The position numbers were made by a program, and so were the translations under genes. 64,000 nt of DNA, taken from the NCBI GenBank assembly GCA_013397795.1, contig VZTJ01000638.1, forward strand, positions 821,586 through 885,585. The letters run 5' to 3'. The DNA comes from Orthonyx spaldingii. Lineage: Eukaryota > Chordata > Aves > Passeriformes > Orthonychidae. Below are positions 50,141 through 62,478 of this stretch, piece by piece. Every line of letters begins with the position of its first letter. The first letter of the stretch is position 1. The notes beneath the pieces were generated by a model that saw nothing but the letters and a program-made list of their open reading frames with translations, had not been told where the DNA came from and did not search any database.

Positions 50141-53100
50141 CTCCAAATCCAATAGAAATCAAAGGTGACCATATAGGGCCCATCTCTAATCAAAAGTGGC
50201 TCTTTTCCCTAACCACTAAGTGTAGAATATTCCATGTTTCTTTCTATTTCAAAAAGCCATTTGGGTCTAAAGTGAACCTGTGTGAAAGATCTTTATTCCT
50301 GCACGGACAGGAACAAATTTTCCGCTGCTGCATGAAAAGACTAGAACAATGAAAGTATTGGGAAGGGAAGTGGTGGTGGGGGGAGGAAAGCTCTGCCTTT
50401 TTGGCAGTACTTGCAGAGTATTAGCTAGAGTAGGTGGAGTCCTGCTGGATCTAACCAACTGCTCAGATCCCCTGTAATATTTTACTGGTCCCCAGCTTTA
50501 CACAGTACATCTCAGAACATGGAGAAAAAGCTCCTATATACATATATTTTAAAAGACACAAAACTCTAGAGCGCGTATCCAAAGCAGATCAATTGCCTTT
50601 GCCATATTCTCAAAACAAAATGTTCCACCAGCAGAACTGATAAGAAGAGCCAAAAAAACGGAAAACACTTGCTACCAATTTATTGCAGTCACCCATAAAC
50701 TATTACTAGAACATTATGTATTGGGGTTCAAGCCAGCAAGCTATTAAAGCGGACTGCACTAGAGTCTTTCCACTATGCTACTGAAGCATTAATAAGTCTT
50801 TAGAGAATTGTGTTTATGTTGAAAGAATAATCTTATAATCAAATTTTCACACATACAAAAAAATGCAGCTCTTTCTAGAATTACTATGTGCCTTTGCTCT
50901 CTCCCCCACATTGGCTGGTGTCTCCACAAATACCATCATTTTCTATGTTTCTGTCTGGCCCAAACCCTGACGTACATACTTTGTGTTCCAAGCTGGACAA
51001 ATTTCAAGATAAATGGTGCTAATTGCCAGTATTAATGGGCGCAGGATGTACCACATCCTTTCCCCCTGTTGTCTCTAAGTGTCTTTCACACTCCTTACAG
51101 CCATTCTTTGTACAAGACAAGAAAGAGTTAAATGACAATGTTTTTACTTAGACACACAAATAAACATCCAGTGATATTCTGTGGGGCTGTGTTTCCATCC
51201 CTGTTACAGGAAAACCTCCAATAAATCAGAAACCTCCTTTCCCATTTCAGAGACAGCACAATACCCAGCAAGATGATTATTAACTCAGTGATTTACTGTT
51301 TTTACCTCAAGAATTGATGTTTTCCTTTGAAAAGGTATATGCTTTCTTTTTAGCCACTTTCCTCTGATAGCACCCAGGTTGAAGCCATATAACAGTGCAG
51401 GCCAGGTGGAATTAAGGCAGCTCCTATATTCCCGGAAACTCCTTAAAACAGTACAACTTGAGTTTAAATGTACTAGGCCATTGCTCCAGATAAGTCTTAA
51501 GATTCTACTTGAGTTAAGTAAGAAAAAGACCTAAAATTCCAAGAAGGGAAACCAAGTCCCTTGTATAAATTTATTCATATTATCCTAAGCAACTAGTTTA
51601 GTTAAGAGCTGAGAACTGTGATATTCATTGCTATCATAATCACCACCGTGATCACCAGGTAACCACTTCAGCTAATACTCCCACTTGGAATCCTAGGGAG
51701 TCCAGGCCAGGGGAACAAGATTATGTTATAACAGGTTTATGATGACATAACACCTTTCCTGATTTGCCTCTTCAATTCCTGGAATATCCTTAAGGTCTGA
51801 GAGATGACTGGTAAAACACTCCTGGCTGCCAACTGGCCTGTAGGCTGTTATCACTGGGCAAATGAAAAGTTAAATTTCCTCACGAACAGGGAGAATCCTT
51901 GGCAATAGAATACCGTTGTAATGGCTGTAAATACTAATTTTTCTGTCTTCTGAACTTGTTGGCTGAATGTTCTGAAATTGTATCAGACAGTACTGATAGA
52001 CTTAACAGCAAATAGTCTATTTTGAAGCGATAGTAAGAGCTTGCAGCTCTTTCTGAAGTCAACGAAAATTGTACAAACTTAGTATCGTTCCTTGACTTGG
52101 GCGTTTAGCATAAACAGAATTACCAGTTAAATGTATCCCTTAAGTAACTTCATTTGATCCCACGTGTTTTTTACCTCTTGATTAATGACTGTGAGATATA
52201 TTGCTTGCTCAGGCAGCACATTCATGTGTGGAGCTTTTCTACTTCCTCGTGTAATTAGTTACATTTCAATCAAACTTACAACAAAAATAATAAGAAATCA
52301 TTTCTACCTGCACTAATACACAGGACACCAGAGAGTGATTTTGCAGTAGATAAACAGGCCACATCTACAACTAAATCTCTCTCTAGAGCTTGCCTCTTCG
52401 CAGGAGGACTCAGGCTCTGCTGCCATCATTCCACTCAAGAGGTCCTTTTTGATCCTTCAAAGAAAACAGAGTCATGTGCCAGCACAACAACGTCTCAGAG
52501 AGCCATTTTAGGTGAAACCCTTAGCATAATGTTTAAAAACTCTCTCTATGCCAGGAAGGGGAATGAAAATACTTAATCACAAAAATCAACACCCCAGAAA
52601 GGCTTGGAAAGAGCTCAGGTCTCTGGAGGAGATTTCTTCTAGGATCTCTGCAGCAGCTGAATTATTGCACCTTCTGCTCCAGCCCTGTTAGTCCATACGC
52701 TTGCAAAAAGTTGTCCACTGCTTCACTGAAACGTTTACATTAAGACAAGAGTCTGGTGCCCAGGAGAAATGTCCTAGATGTTTTCTATGCTTAAAAGGCA
52801 AGATGTGCCTAATATGATTTTTCTGTAAAGAGCAACTGAAGTATGGTATTAATAAAAAATAAACTATGTTAACTTATGTTAAATCCTCCTCTCTTCTCCA
52901 AAAATACACAGCTGAAAAAACCCTACCCCAGCAGTACTAATGCACAAGCAAGTCCTCTCCATCTGCCAAATATGTAGGTCATTTCAACGAGTGACAGAGA
53001 CAAAGCGGCCTGATTTTAATTCATGAAATATTCCTGCTAATAGCAAAGTTATTGAGACATCTGTTAAAAGCCTGACCTGTTATAATGGGAGGATATCTAA

Positions 53101-53619
53101 AATGACTGAAATTTCTATTTAAATTAATACTACATTATTTTATTGGGCATTTTAAAGAGGTATTGCTATTAACAAAAACATTATATAAATTAGAAACAGG
53201 CCTACAATAATCCTCCAGATAAAATCTGGTCCTGAGTTCTAATACTACGGTATGAGTTTTTATATGTGTGTGCACTACACGTATATATAACAATACAGCA
53301 AATATGTAAAAAAAAATTAAAATCTTAAGAGCCATGGCAGCCCAGCTTAAAGTTGGCAGGGAACAGTTGGCAGACATTAGAAAAAAAAGAAAAAAGAAAA
53401 AAAAAAAAGTAAATATATTTCATGGCCTGTATATAATTGAACATTCTTCAGATTCCTGTAATGGAAATGTCAATACCATGGAAATCCTTGAAATGTGGAC
53501 ACAGACAGATAAATGTGACTGTAGCCAAGCACCTCCACCCAGAATGAATAGCAGACCTTCAGACAAAGAAAATCTATCTAATCTAATAATAAGGTACCCA
53601 CTCAGTAACAGTAACTAAA

Positions 53620-54250
53620 GTTTTGCCTTTGGGGTAGTGGTGAAGTGAGCAGAGGTGGGAGACAGGGGAGGAAAGCTGTCCACAGGACTGCCCTGCAGAG
53701 GCCAGGCACACACAGGATGTCCCTCCCTCAGCACTCAGAGAAAGGGAGCTGAGCACCAGGGAGCACCTTTGACACTGTGTGCAGGGCTTGGCTCTGGCTT
53801 ATGATGAACACAACAGCTCTTGGGTTGTTGGGTTCAACAAAACAGGACCATGAGTGGCTTTCTTTGTGTTAGGTGATGTGTGAGAGGATGCATCACACAC
53901 AGGGCGAGTACCTCAGTCTCGGAGGCTGAACCAGGAGCTCTTTGCTGAATGCTCTTCTCCCTGCTGGCTCACTCCCAAAGGCCAGTGTTGGAACAGGGAG
54001 GCCAGGTTTTCCCAGGGCACTGAGATGTGAGCTAGAATGAGGGGGCACAGGCCCCAGGTCTTTATCACAATTCCTAAGAAAACACTCAGAAGAGCATCTC
54101 AATCCCAAACCAAAGTGAACATGCAGCAGCCTTCCTTCTCTTTCTCACCCATATCCTGGTTTCCTCACAAGATGTTCCATGCCCACACAGGTGGATGTTG
54201 TGGGCCTTTCTGCAGTTCTGCCCTTGCTATGGATGCCTTGTGGACTCAGG
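53620..54250. other. GC-richer patch, possible unrecognised repeat
   Basis: For about 600 bases the sequence is visibly richer in G and C than its AT-rich surroundings (for example gaggccaggcacacacagga and gaacagggaggccaggtttt). It includes a 71-codon and a 72-codon open frame on opposite strands, neither recognisable. Candidates are a solo retroviral long terminal repeat, another interspersed repeat, or a regulatory block. I found no clear TG...CA ends, target-site duplication or polyadenylation signal to support a terminal repeat. Confidence 0.35.
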
Positions 54251-55692
54251 TGTAGCCAAAAAGTATGTAATTAACCAAATATAACTGAGGAAGGAATCCT
54301 CAAAAAGCTGCTAAAAGACTTTGAATCATGTAGCAAGATAAAATATAGCTCAGAAAGTTTACCAGTAGACCACTTATATGCATTTTATATATATATTTCA
54401 AGGTTTCCTTTTTCTGAGTCTAAAAAAATGCTAGTAGCAGATAAATATATTTTCAGTAAAAATGCCACTTGGTTTCCAAGAGAGAAAATGCAAAGGTGTA
54501 ACTTCTTAAAAAAGTGTGGGTCAGCCAAGGTAAACCCAATACCTATGAAAAAAATTCTAGCAAGCGCAGAAAATACGAACTCTAATATATGCTCCTCCAC
54601 TATTACAAGATATCGTGCATCCCACTGCAACATCTACATAAGTCATAGCATAAAGCCATTTGATGTATCACCCATGTGAAATCTATTCCTTTTTTATGAA
54701 ATTAGCTAGACAGAGGTCTGGTTTTAATGTTCCTCCTGAGATGCTCTATGAATGTTCAGAGTTTTATGAGCACGTCTTTACTTTTTCTTTCCATGATCAA
54801 TATTTTACCACTTTTCTTATTGCTTTTACCTTCTTCTACTGCTATGTGAGACATCAATGTATGGTGTAAAATACATAAAACAAGCAGGCAAACTGCCTCT
54901 ACTGAAGGCCTACCAAACACACAAAAACCACAGATTCTTCAGCACTCAGCTGCGAAAGCACTACACACAATTAACAACAGCAAGAGGAAAAAGTGACGAT
55001 TTTAAGCTGCCAGTCTCCCCTTGGCAATGAAATGTTCAGTCTTGACTTCACCACTCCCTAAACTCTAAATATTTCTCTGTGCAATTCTAGTAACTTCTTA
55101 ACTGTATTTTTGAACGGCTTATAAGCACACCTTAGAAAAGCAAATTATCAGCAAACAGTGCCTAGAGAGGTTATATTCTACTTTGCTAAGATCAAGGGAT
55201 ATTTTTGTATTATTTCATTCTTCTGTCTAAGTTCATGCTCTTCTGGCACAGCCAGGGGTTTCAAGAAAAATTCTTAAAATCCCTACTTAACCAGGACCAA
55301 ATAAATGTCACTGAAGAAGCCTAAAAGTGCCTTTGCTTGCAGTCATTATGAAAAGAAAATGGAGTAAGAGTTAGACCTGCTCAGAAGCATGTAAATGTCC
55401 ATCATTACTCAGTAATACTTTCCATCCTTTCAGCCTCATTCAGGACCTTACCTGACAGACCCTTCTCTGAGACCACCATTGCAAACAAAGAAGAAGTACA
55501 AGGCTAATGTGTACTTCAGGCAGGACAGAAGGACAGTGGATGTACACTACAGAAACTGAACTTTGGGTGAAATTCCCTATCAGAGAACTGTACTGCCACC
55601 TTCTCAGCCCAAGGAATGTTAACAGGCAGAATAGTAGTTAAGAAGATTACTAAAATCATTGACAACCTTTAATAAAAAAAGTCTTTCGCTTG

Positions 55693-55723
55693 GAAAAAAA
55701 AGAAAAAAAAGAAAAAAAAGAAA
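55693..55723 (+). repeat. (GAAAAAAAA)3 minisatellite
   Basis: Three exact 9-base units of G followed by eight A, ending in gaaa. It is a simple repeat with no further structure seen. Confidence 0.9.
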
Positions 55724-56322
55724 TTTCTCTTAGGGTTTTTGTACTTAATATAGTTAAAAGTTACAGAATTGAGAGATGCTAGTGGGAGAAACCATAATCT
55801 AATTTTCAGCGCATGAGCACTTCAGACCTTGTGTAATAAAAAGATTCACAGCTTGTACATGAAGTCAGGAGGTCCCAGTCCTGTGAGCAGGTCTGTCTCC
55901 TCACACCTTGCACTCAGCTGAATTCACTCCAGTTCTCTATAGATTCCCCTCAAGAAATTTGTGTAAGCTCAAGGGCTCAGTTATTTTCTCTCTCTTTAAT
56001 AGGTCCTTCTAACTTAGTGTTGAAGGAAACAAACGTCCTTAATCACTACAATCTTTCTTTTTAAAGAACGCTGACTCTGCTCCTCATGGGCAGCATAGTA
56101 GAAGCTGTGATTCTCTATCTTGTTTTAAAATACAGTTATTTCATAAAACTTTGTTTTCCTTTAATGCTGAAAGCATTCCTTCAGCATTTTCTACCCCAGA
56201 GCAGAATTCTTCCCTTGTTCCAAGAGACTTTGCTGTCTTTCTTAAATAGAGGACTTGTACATGGTTGCCCCCATCTCATGTAAAGTGACTTCATCATAAG
56301 GCAGCTGACTATTCTTGTGTTT

Positions 56323-56458
56323 TTGTGGGTTTTTTTTTGTTTTTTGTTTTTTGTTTTTTTGAGGAAGAGGAGGAATATTATAAAACCCAGGGAATCATTA
56401 CTAAGAGCTGGTAAAACACTGAAAAAAAAAAAACCAACCAGAAAAAACCCCACCAAAG
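56323..56458. repeat. T/G-rich and A/C-rich arms, loose inverted repeat
   Basis: The left block, 56323-56362, is T-rich with single Gs (TTTTTTG units). The right block, 56423-56458, is A-rich with CC and CCCC interruptions. The two are roughly complementary over 30 bases with a 60-base spacer, so a transcript could fold back here. Because both arms are low complexity the pairing may be incidental. Confidence 0.7.
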
Positions 56459-57169
56459 CCAAATTCAATCTCCACTAATGCAATACTACCATATATAATC
56501 ATTAAATATCAGTTTCTCTGAGGAGATCACTTTTTCTATGTGTATTTGCACACAATTGTTTGCAAGTCCTTTTCCTGGCTACCAAGCTTCACTGGAAAGT
56601 TGAGGAAACTTTAAGGGAAGTAAACATAATTTTCTTTAAAACAGGAAAGGGACTGTAATAGAAGACAGAGGTCCAAACAGACCTTCAGGTGGCCCAGGAG
56701 ACTTCAGGCTTGGCCCAGCTTTCTTTAGCACCATTGTAAACACAGGGAGATTGAAGCAGAGGGAACATGACAGGAGCAGTTGGGGGACCAGCTGCCATAA
56801 CAAATCATCATCAGAACTTTTAGGCATCTCAGAAGTACCAAAAAAAGGTTTATACTGGGCCCAGTGCTACTGAAGCTAAATCAGAAGTTCTCACTTCTGC
56901 AATGGGAGCTGGAATGAGGCCTTGATTCCAAACTCAGAAGTTGCAGAGCCAGCCCTTCACCAACTTATGATGACTGCACAAGTGGATTTCCACCAGACCT
57001 AATTTTTTCAGTGTACATTCATTTCAGAAGGATATAGTGGAACAAATTAGAGATCAAGTTTTCTGACCTAGTCTTCAAACAATGCAGTTGAAATCTCAAT
57101 TTCTTTTTGGCTTCTTGAAAATAAAAGCCTTGGGATGGAAAGGGAAGGTGGAGAAAATCAAGCACTTAC

Positions 57170-57285
57170 GTTTTACATTCCTGTTTTGTCTCGCACCTTG
57201 AAGGATAATGACAACATAAGGACCAGGGGCCTCCAGTAATCTGCATCCTGCTGTGACTTTTGCATTCACATCTGGCAAAATCTTT
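57170..57285 (-). other. Candidate 116-base exon, minus strand
   Basis: The minus strand is open through 116 bases encoding a peptide that contains ILPDVNAKVTAGCRLLEA and then GPYVVIILQGARQN, followed by the donor AAAAC|gtaagtgc. The peptide is the most protein-like in the window, with no low-complexity bias. The presumed acceptor (tactggaaaacag) is weak because its pyrimidine tract lies 20-40 bases upstream. The open frame continues upstream for about 30 codons, so the true left limit is unsure. I recognise no family. Confidence 0.22.
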
Positions 57286-57355
57286 CTGTTTTCCAGTATT
57301 TTTATTTCATAAAAGAGAGTAAGAAGATAAGTTTCAGTTTCCCTTTTTCTTTCAG

Positions 57356-57465
57356 CGACATAAGGTGCTTCTAAGAACAATGCCTGACCGTATTCCGAAC
57401 TTGCCCTCTAGGTGTCACCTGGGCAGGAAATTACTGTTCTCAGTCTCGGTCTGTTCCCTTTTAAA
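57356..57465 (+). other. Candidate 110-base exon, plus strand
   Basis: A good acceptor (tttccctttttctttcag) is followed by 110 bases open in one frame only (RHKVLLRTMPDRIPNLPS at the start) and the donor TTTTAAA|gtaagttc. It holds four CpG in 110 bases. It is divergent from, and only about 70 bases away from, the minus-strand candidate to its left; both being real would be unusual, so at most one is likely. Confidence 0.18.
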
Positions 57466-59455
57466 GTAAGTTCATGGTGGATTTTCACTCAAGAAGGTGT
57501 ATGCTTGAAAGGGATTCTGCAAAGGTACCAGACCTCTGAAGCTCAGATCTTTGTAGAGATTAGAACTTTTCTGAAGTTCCACAACACAAACAGGTTGTGT
57601 TTTAATGTATAAACACAGAAACCTCACTTCAAAGCAGATGAGACTTAAGATGTTTTTTTCTTCCCCAGGAGTGAGAGAACTGTATAAAAGATTTCCTAAG
57701 TGGCTGTGATAGATCTCTCCACAATGGCTTGGCACATGTTGTATGTACTAATAGTTTGTCATAAAAGGATGATCAATGCTCCCAAGCACCAGCCATGGGC
57801 TGAGGAGCATCAGGTTCACCCAGGGGCTCTGCACAAATGCTGTTACTTTTGGCAAGTGGCAACCTCAGCATGCTTCAATTCATCTTCTAAGAAATGAAAA
57901 TAGCAGCTCTCCCTCTCCATCAGCGTCGCACAACCAACCATGTTAAAGTTCTGTGAGCAAATAAGAGGGTAAGAGGGGTATCACTCCCTGTTACTGAAGA
58001 CTGAACAATTATTTGTTTTCAGCCTAGCTGGTAGGGCTTTTCATGATGAAAGCCAAGGGTGGTTTAGGATTAAATTTGTGGTGTATTGGACAAGATCCAT
58101 GCACAGAAGCTACTTTTCTCGTCTCTGCCTCTCCCTCACTTTTAGAGAACTGCAGTGAAGGGAATACTGTAGTTTCAGTGCCACAACAGTTGTGAGACCT
58201 TTGAATACTATGCTAGTCACAAAATAGGCATTTTAACAGTTTCTGAAACTAGAAGAGGCTTTTAGGGAATGGAATGCAAAGAGAAAACACAGGATGCTGG
58301 AAAGCAGTATGGAGAAAAACAGATTGAAAAGATTTAATCTGAAAAATTTCTTAATTTATTTTCCTATTTGCATTTTGGGCTCTAATATTCTATCAAAACC
58401 TTCCAGCAGTTTCAAACAGTACTTTAAGACCTCTGGACTACAACCTGTCAGCCTGAATTCAAAGCTTTTGTTCTTTCCACTTGTTTTCCAACACCATTAC
58501 TATCCCATATACCTTAAAAAAACCCCCACCTAATCCATCAAATGGGGTTTAATTTATGCAGAAAAAAAATTATATATTTCTCTGGACATCAGACATTCCT
58601 ATTTCCAAACTCTAGACCAAAATTTGAGGTTAGACGTTAATGTGGGCTTAATGTAGACTTAAAGTTAGCTGGTTTTGGTTAAAAGCAAGTACAACAAAAT
58701 GTAAGAAATAAGAAAAAGTTACATGAGAGAAACCACTAGGGGTTGGATTGTGTTGGATTTTTGTTCATGTTTATTAAACATTTCCCAAGAAAGAAAACAT
58801 TTTCACCACTGAATGACTTCCACAGGAACCCACTAAAGAACATTCCAACTAGTCTAAGAAATAGCAATACGTCAAAGAGGAAAGAAAGCAACGATGTTCA
58901 CAGGATCAGTAAAACACTCTTCTCTGTTTCCCAGGCAAGACAAGTAGCCCAAACGCATATGAACAGAAGGGATGCATATGGGCCAGCACAGAAGCCTCAC
59001 ATTTCGATTACAACTCATTTTCAAAAGAGACTTTGGGTATTTCTGATCCCAAGACAAATCAAGCCTGAAAAAAAAGTGCAGAGGGCATTATTTCCTAACG
59101 GATGATCCACTACTGAAAATGGATTGTAAGAACTTCAGGCATGATTGAATCTACTATTGAAATACTGAGCTGACATTTGAAAAAGACAAAATAAATGTGT
59201 ACAAATGGGGAACAGTTCTAGAGCAAAGCTTTTGTGAGAGAAAATTTAAGGAGGTTCAAGGTGTTTTTCATACAGGATAGGCAGATGTAAGTGAATAAGA
59301 ACCAATGACAAAACTCTTGCAAATGCAAACATCAAATACCTTGCATGTAATTTTGTTCTTCTGGGACTCCTGAAAAATCCTTCATTTACTACAGTGGTAA
59401 CAGTACTGAGCTTTCCACCTCAACCAACCAATGTCATGCCATCCTTATCTCTCAC

Positions 59456-59619
59456 CTAGAAACCAGTTTCCAGTAAAGAACTTCTACAAAAATACTGTAT
59501 TGAGTACTGTGGTTGTAAAATTCCGAGGGTGCCAGCAAACTCAAAGATTGACAAAGCTGTGATCAACACTGGCAAAGCAAGTTGGAAGACAAAGTTCAGC
59601 TCCTGTCCCAAATAAAACT
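59456..59619 (-). other. Candidate 164-base exon, minus strand, possibly non-coding
   Basis: A very strong acceptor on the minus strand (a run of ten T, then cctgcag) opens a 164-base segment that ends at the donor TTTCTAG|gtgaga. One frame stays open for 53 codons and then meets a TAG stop as its very last codon, directly at the donor. That makes an internal coding exon unlikely in this frame, but a non-coding RNA exon or a terminal coding exon read past the donor are possible. The peptide is hydrophobic in its middle (LALPVLITALSIF) and is not recognised. Confidence 0.2.
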
Positions 59620-60179
59620 CTGCAGGAAAAAAAAAATTAACTAACCACAAGTAGAAGTTTCAAGTCTTTTGATCTGGCATCATCATTCTGTATTTAATTC
59701 TGGCTTATGTAATGCCTTCTTCCCTCCACACCCTAATTTCAAATTTATTTTTTTTTACTCTGGAAAATGGAGTTTAAGTATAGTTATCTGTTATTCTTGC
59801 TGATCAATACCATCTGTGGCAAAATACTAGGGAGTTATACTGGACAGATTAGACACTGAAAAGCTTTTAAAATGACCAAGAAATCAAGTGCAACATACAG
59901 TTCTGTTGACTGGTCTGGATTAACTCCCAAAATTGGCTGATAGAAAGATGTGAGAATCTTTCCAAAAAGTTAAAACCTGTAGCCAATAAAAGTAGTTGTA
60001 TTATGAAAAATTAGGTTCTTCTCCCTTTAAAGCACAACCCATAGAGGCACTGAAGTAAATCCCTTAATCTCTTTTTAAGTAGCTATTTTATCCCAACTTC
60101 CTCTGTGGTTTATACCCTCAAAGCATCTACACAACTCACGAACAGCCTAGACAAGGAGCTTCAAGTTTCTTTTCTTCAA

Positions 60180-60330
60180 AAAACATCTAAAATAAAAATT
60201 AAAAAATAAATAACTAAAAAGAAAAAAACTCCCAAAACCCACCACCAAAACCAAAACCAAAAACCCCAACCCCAGAACAAAATAAAAAAAATCTCAGCAA
60301 CAAAAAACCCACAAAACCACAAGAACCACT
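60180..60330 (+). repeat. A-rich low-complexity tract
   Basis: About 150 bases of A-rich sequence begin with AAATAAA-type units and pass into AAAACC/ACCAAA units around 60237-60280. G is almost absent, and on the minus strand the tract is T-rich. It is likely an expanded simple repeat, possibly seeded by a retroelement tail, but I recognise no retroelement body next to it. Confidence 0.8.
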
Positions 60331-60954
60331 AACCTGAGTTCAGCCAACCCCTTGTCCAAAACCATGCATCAAAAAGAAACATTCACAACTCTTAAAGCTA
60401 TATTACATATTCACTGAGGAGTGCAAATTATTAAAACATTGTATAGGTCATTAATCCATTTTCACCCTTGTAACCAACTTACGGACAAGAAAAGTGGAAC
60501 AGCACTTTTAAGGCCTCAAGTTTGTATTCATGGGCAAGTTTTCCGCTTTCTTCACCACAGTATTCAATAGAGCACTGGGCAGATCCAAGGAGATCTGTCA
60601 AGATTCAGTGCATGGCAGCCAAATTAACTCGCTCAGGATTTCTAGCAAGCCAAGGATGGATTGAGATGCAGACCCAGAAATCTACATCTGAAACTGAACA
60701 GCTGGTGAAAAACCTTAGTAAAACATTTCAGAAGAAAGATTCAGTAATAAGTTTTAAACGATGATGTTTTTTCTCAGAGAAAACCAGAAAAGTATATTTC
60801 AGATGTTGGACCATGCCTTCCTCAAACAACAGTAAATCCACAGAGTCATAAATCTATGCCTTGCTCACTAAACAACAGCATAAAAGGTGCTGGATTATGA
60901 AGGTGAAAGTGGTCACTTAGACAATGTTCAGTTTAATGGTGACACATAAACTTC

Positions 60955-61092
60955 ACCAGGAAGGCAGGTGTCGTTACCTACACACTACAGATGGGAAATT
61001 CCAGGCAGAACAGTTGGGTGACTCATCTCAGACCACAGGAAATCCTATCAGTACCCAGGAGAGCCGGCCCTCACCCTCAGACCCACAGTCAC
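60955..61092 (-). mobile_element. MIR-family SINE, ancient, minus strand
   Basis: On the plus strand the reverse complement of a MIR can be followed: ggaaggcaggtgtcgttacc, then cacactacagatgggaaatt, then ccaggcagaacagttgggtg, actcatctcagaccacagga, and finally acccaggagagcc. These line up in order with the consensus gaggtaggtattattatccc, cattttacagatggggaaac, tgaggcacagagaggttaag, tgacttgcccaaggtcacac and acccaggagtcc. The element is degraded but collinear over about 130 bases. An open frame of 64 codons over this block is therefore a by-product of the repeat. Confidence 0.77.
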
Positions 61093-62462
61093 ATCATGCC
61101 TCTCAAATGACATACTAGGCCAGTCCCCATTTGATAACATAGGTTACTCCTATCTTTCAGTTTTTATGAAGAATAACACTGCAGAGTTGATCTCCATGAT
61201 CCCAGTAGCTCAGCAAAGGAAACACCAGTGTAGCAGTGAAGGTTACAGACTGAAGTGGAGGCTCACCAGATTTTAAGGAACATGCCAGAGGCAGATGGTT
61301 ATATAGTTATGAAAGGAGAGTATTGTAAACTAAAACCACATTCTACAAACTCCTTCCTTGTTTAGACATATGCACCCTGACTATTTACTAAACACATCTC
61401 ACATCTTTACACTTCATCATCTGCATCAGCTCTAAAATATTTTGTGTTTGTTTTTGCTTAAATAAAAATAAACAGGAGTCTTCACACCTGGTGCTCACAT
61501 TTAAAGTCACAACACAGATAAAGAACCACTCAGGAACTGGGAAAGGGACACTCGATATTTGAATTATAGGTTCCCATAACATTTCATTCCTTTGGTTAAT
61601 GCATTTCTTTGAACTTCTCTGTCCTAAGTGCACAGGATATATGAGTGTATCAACACTTTCATGACAGCCCAAATCACCCACTTTCCATTGCAGCAGATTG
61701 ACATGTCATGGAGAGTGCAATTAGGAGGTCATCAGAGTGCACAAAGCACCAGATTAAAGCTCAAAACCAAGACATATTTGCTCCTTACGCTATTAAAAAA
61801 AGACCAGCAGAGGAAAAAAAAGCCCTGTTGTAATTGAAAAATATGAGGCTTAATATATTGTTGAAAACCCTTCTGTGCAAGGCTGTTTGGGATTTTTTCA
61901 AGCCAACAGTATGATATCTTTTGATAGTGAAAATATGCATTTATTCTAACGTGGCTTCTACTTAGGCTGGCATCAGGTTGACAGGCCACCACCACTTGTT
62001 GCTGCACTAAACTCCAAAAAAAAAAGCAAGGGGGTTGGCAATGGGAGGGGAGGAGGGGCAGATGTAAGCAGGAGGATGAATGTTAGTTCCTAAGTCTGAG
62101 ATCCTTTTGATTCTGCCTGTAGATCACACTGCTGATTATGTTACAAAACAGAAGATAATTCTTTGGATCGCCGTATTTCTCTCAACTCCAGCCCACTACG
62201 ATCCAACGTCTGCTTTTTTAATACAGGAATCTGAGTCTGCCAGTTTGCTATCCTTTCTGAGAAAATCCATCAGAAGGAAGGGAAGCAGGCAAGCTATCAT
62301 CATATCCCACTGATGTCCAGGAAACGCCAGCCTAGCAGCTGTCACAACAAAGGAACTTCAAAGTCACAGCAAAAAAACTAACAATTGCCCTTACTAACAC
62401 TGTGTCATTAATGAAAAACTTCGTAAGAATTAGAATCAGCTTAAGAAGGAAAAAGAATAATT

Positions 62463-62478
62463 AAAAAAAAAAAAAAAA
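62463..62478 (+). repeat. Poly-A run, 16 bases
   Basis: A run of 16 A. No recognisable retroelement lies immediately left of it. Confidence 0.85.

Noticed and set aside
52040..52090. Short stretch resembling a sauropsid repeat (ctgaagtcaacgaaaattgt)
   Set aside because: Only about 20 bases match remembered wording; too little to list as a repeat.
53620..54250. Endogenous retroviral solo terminal repeat
   Set aside because: No TG...CA ends, target-site duplication, polyadenylation signal or internal retroviral sequence seen; left as an unexplained GC-richer patch.
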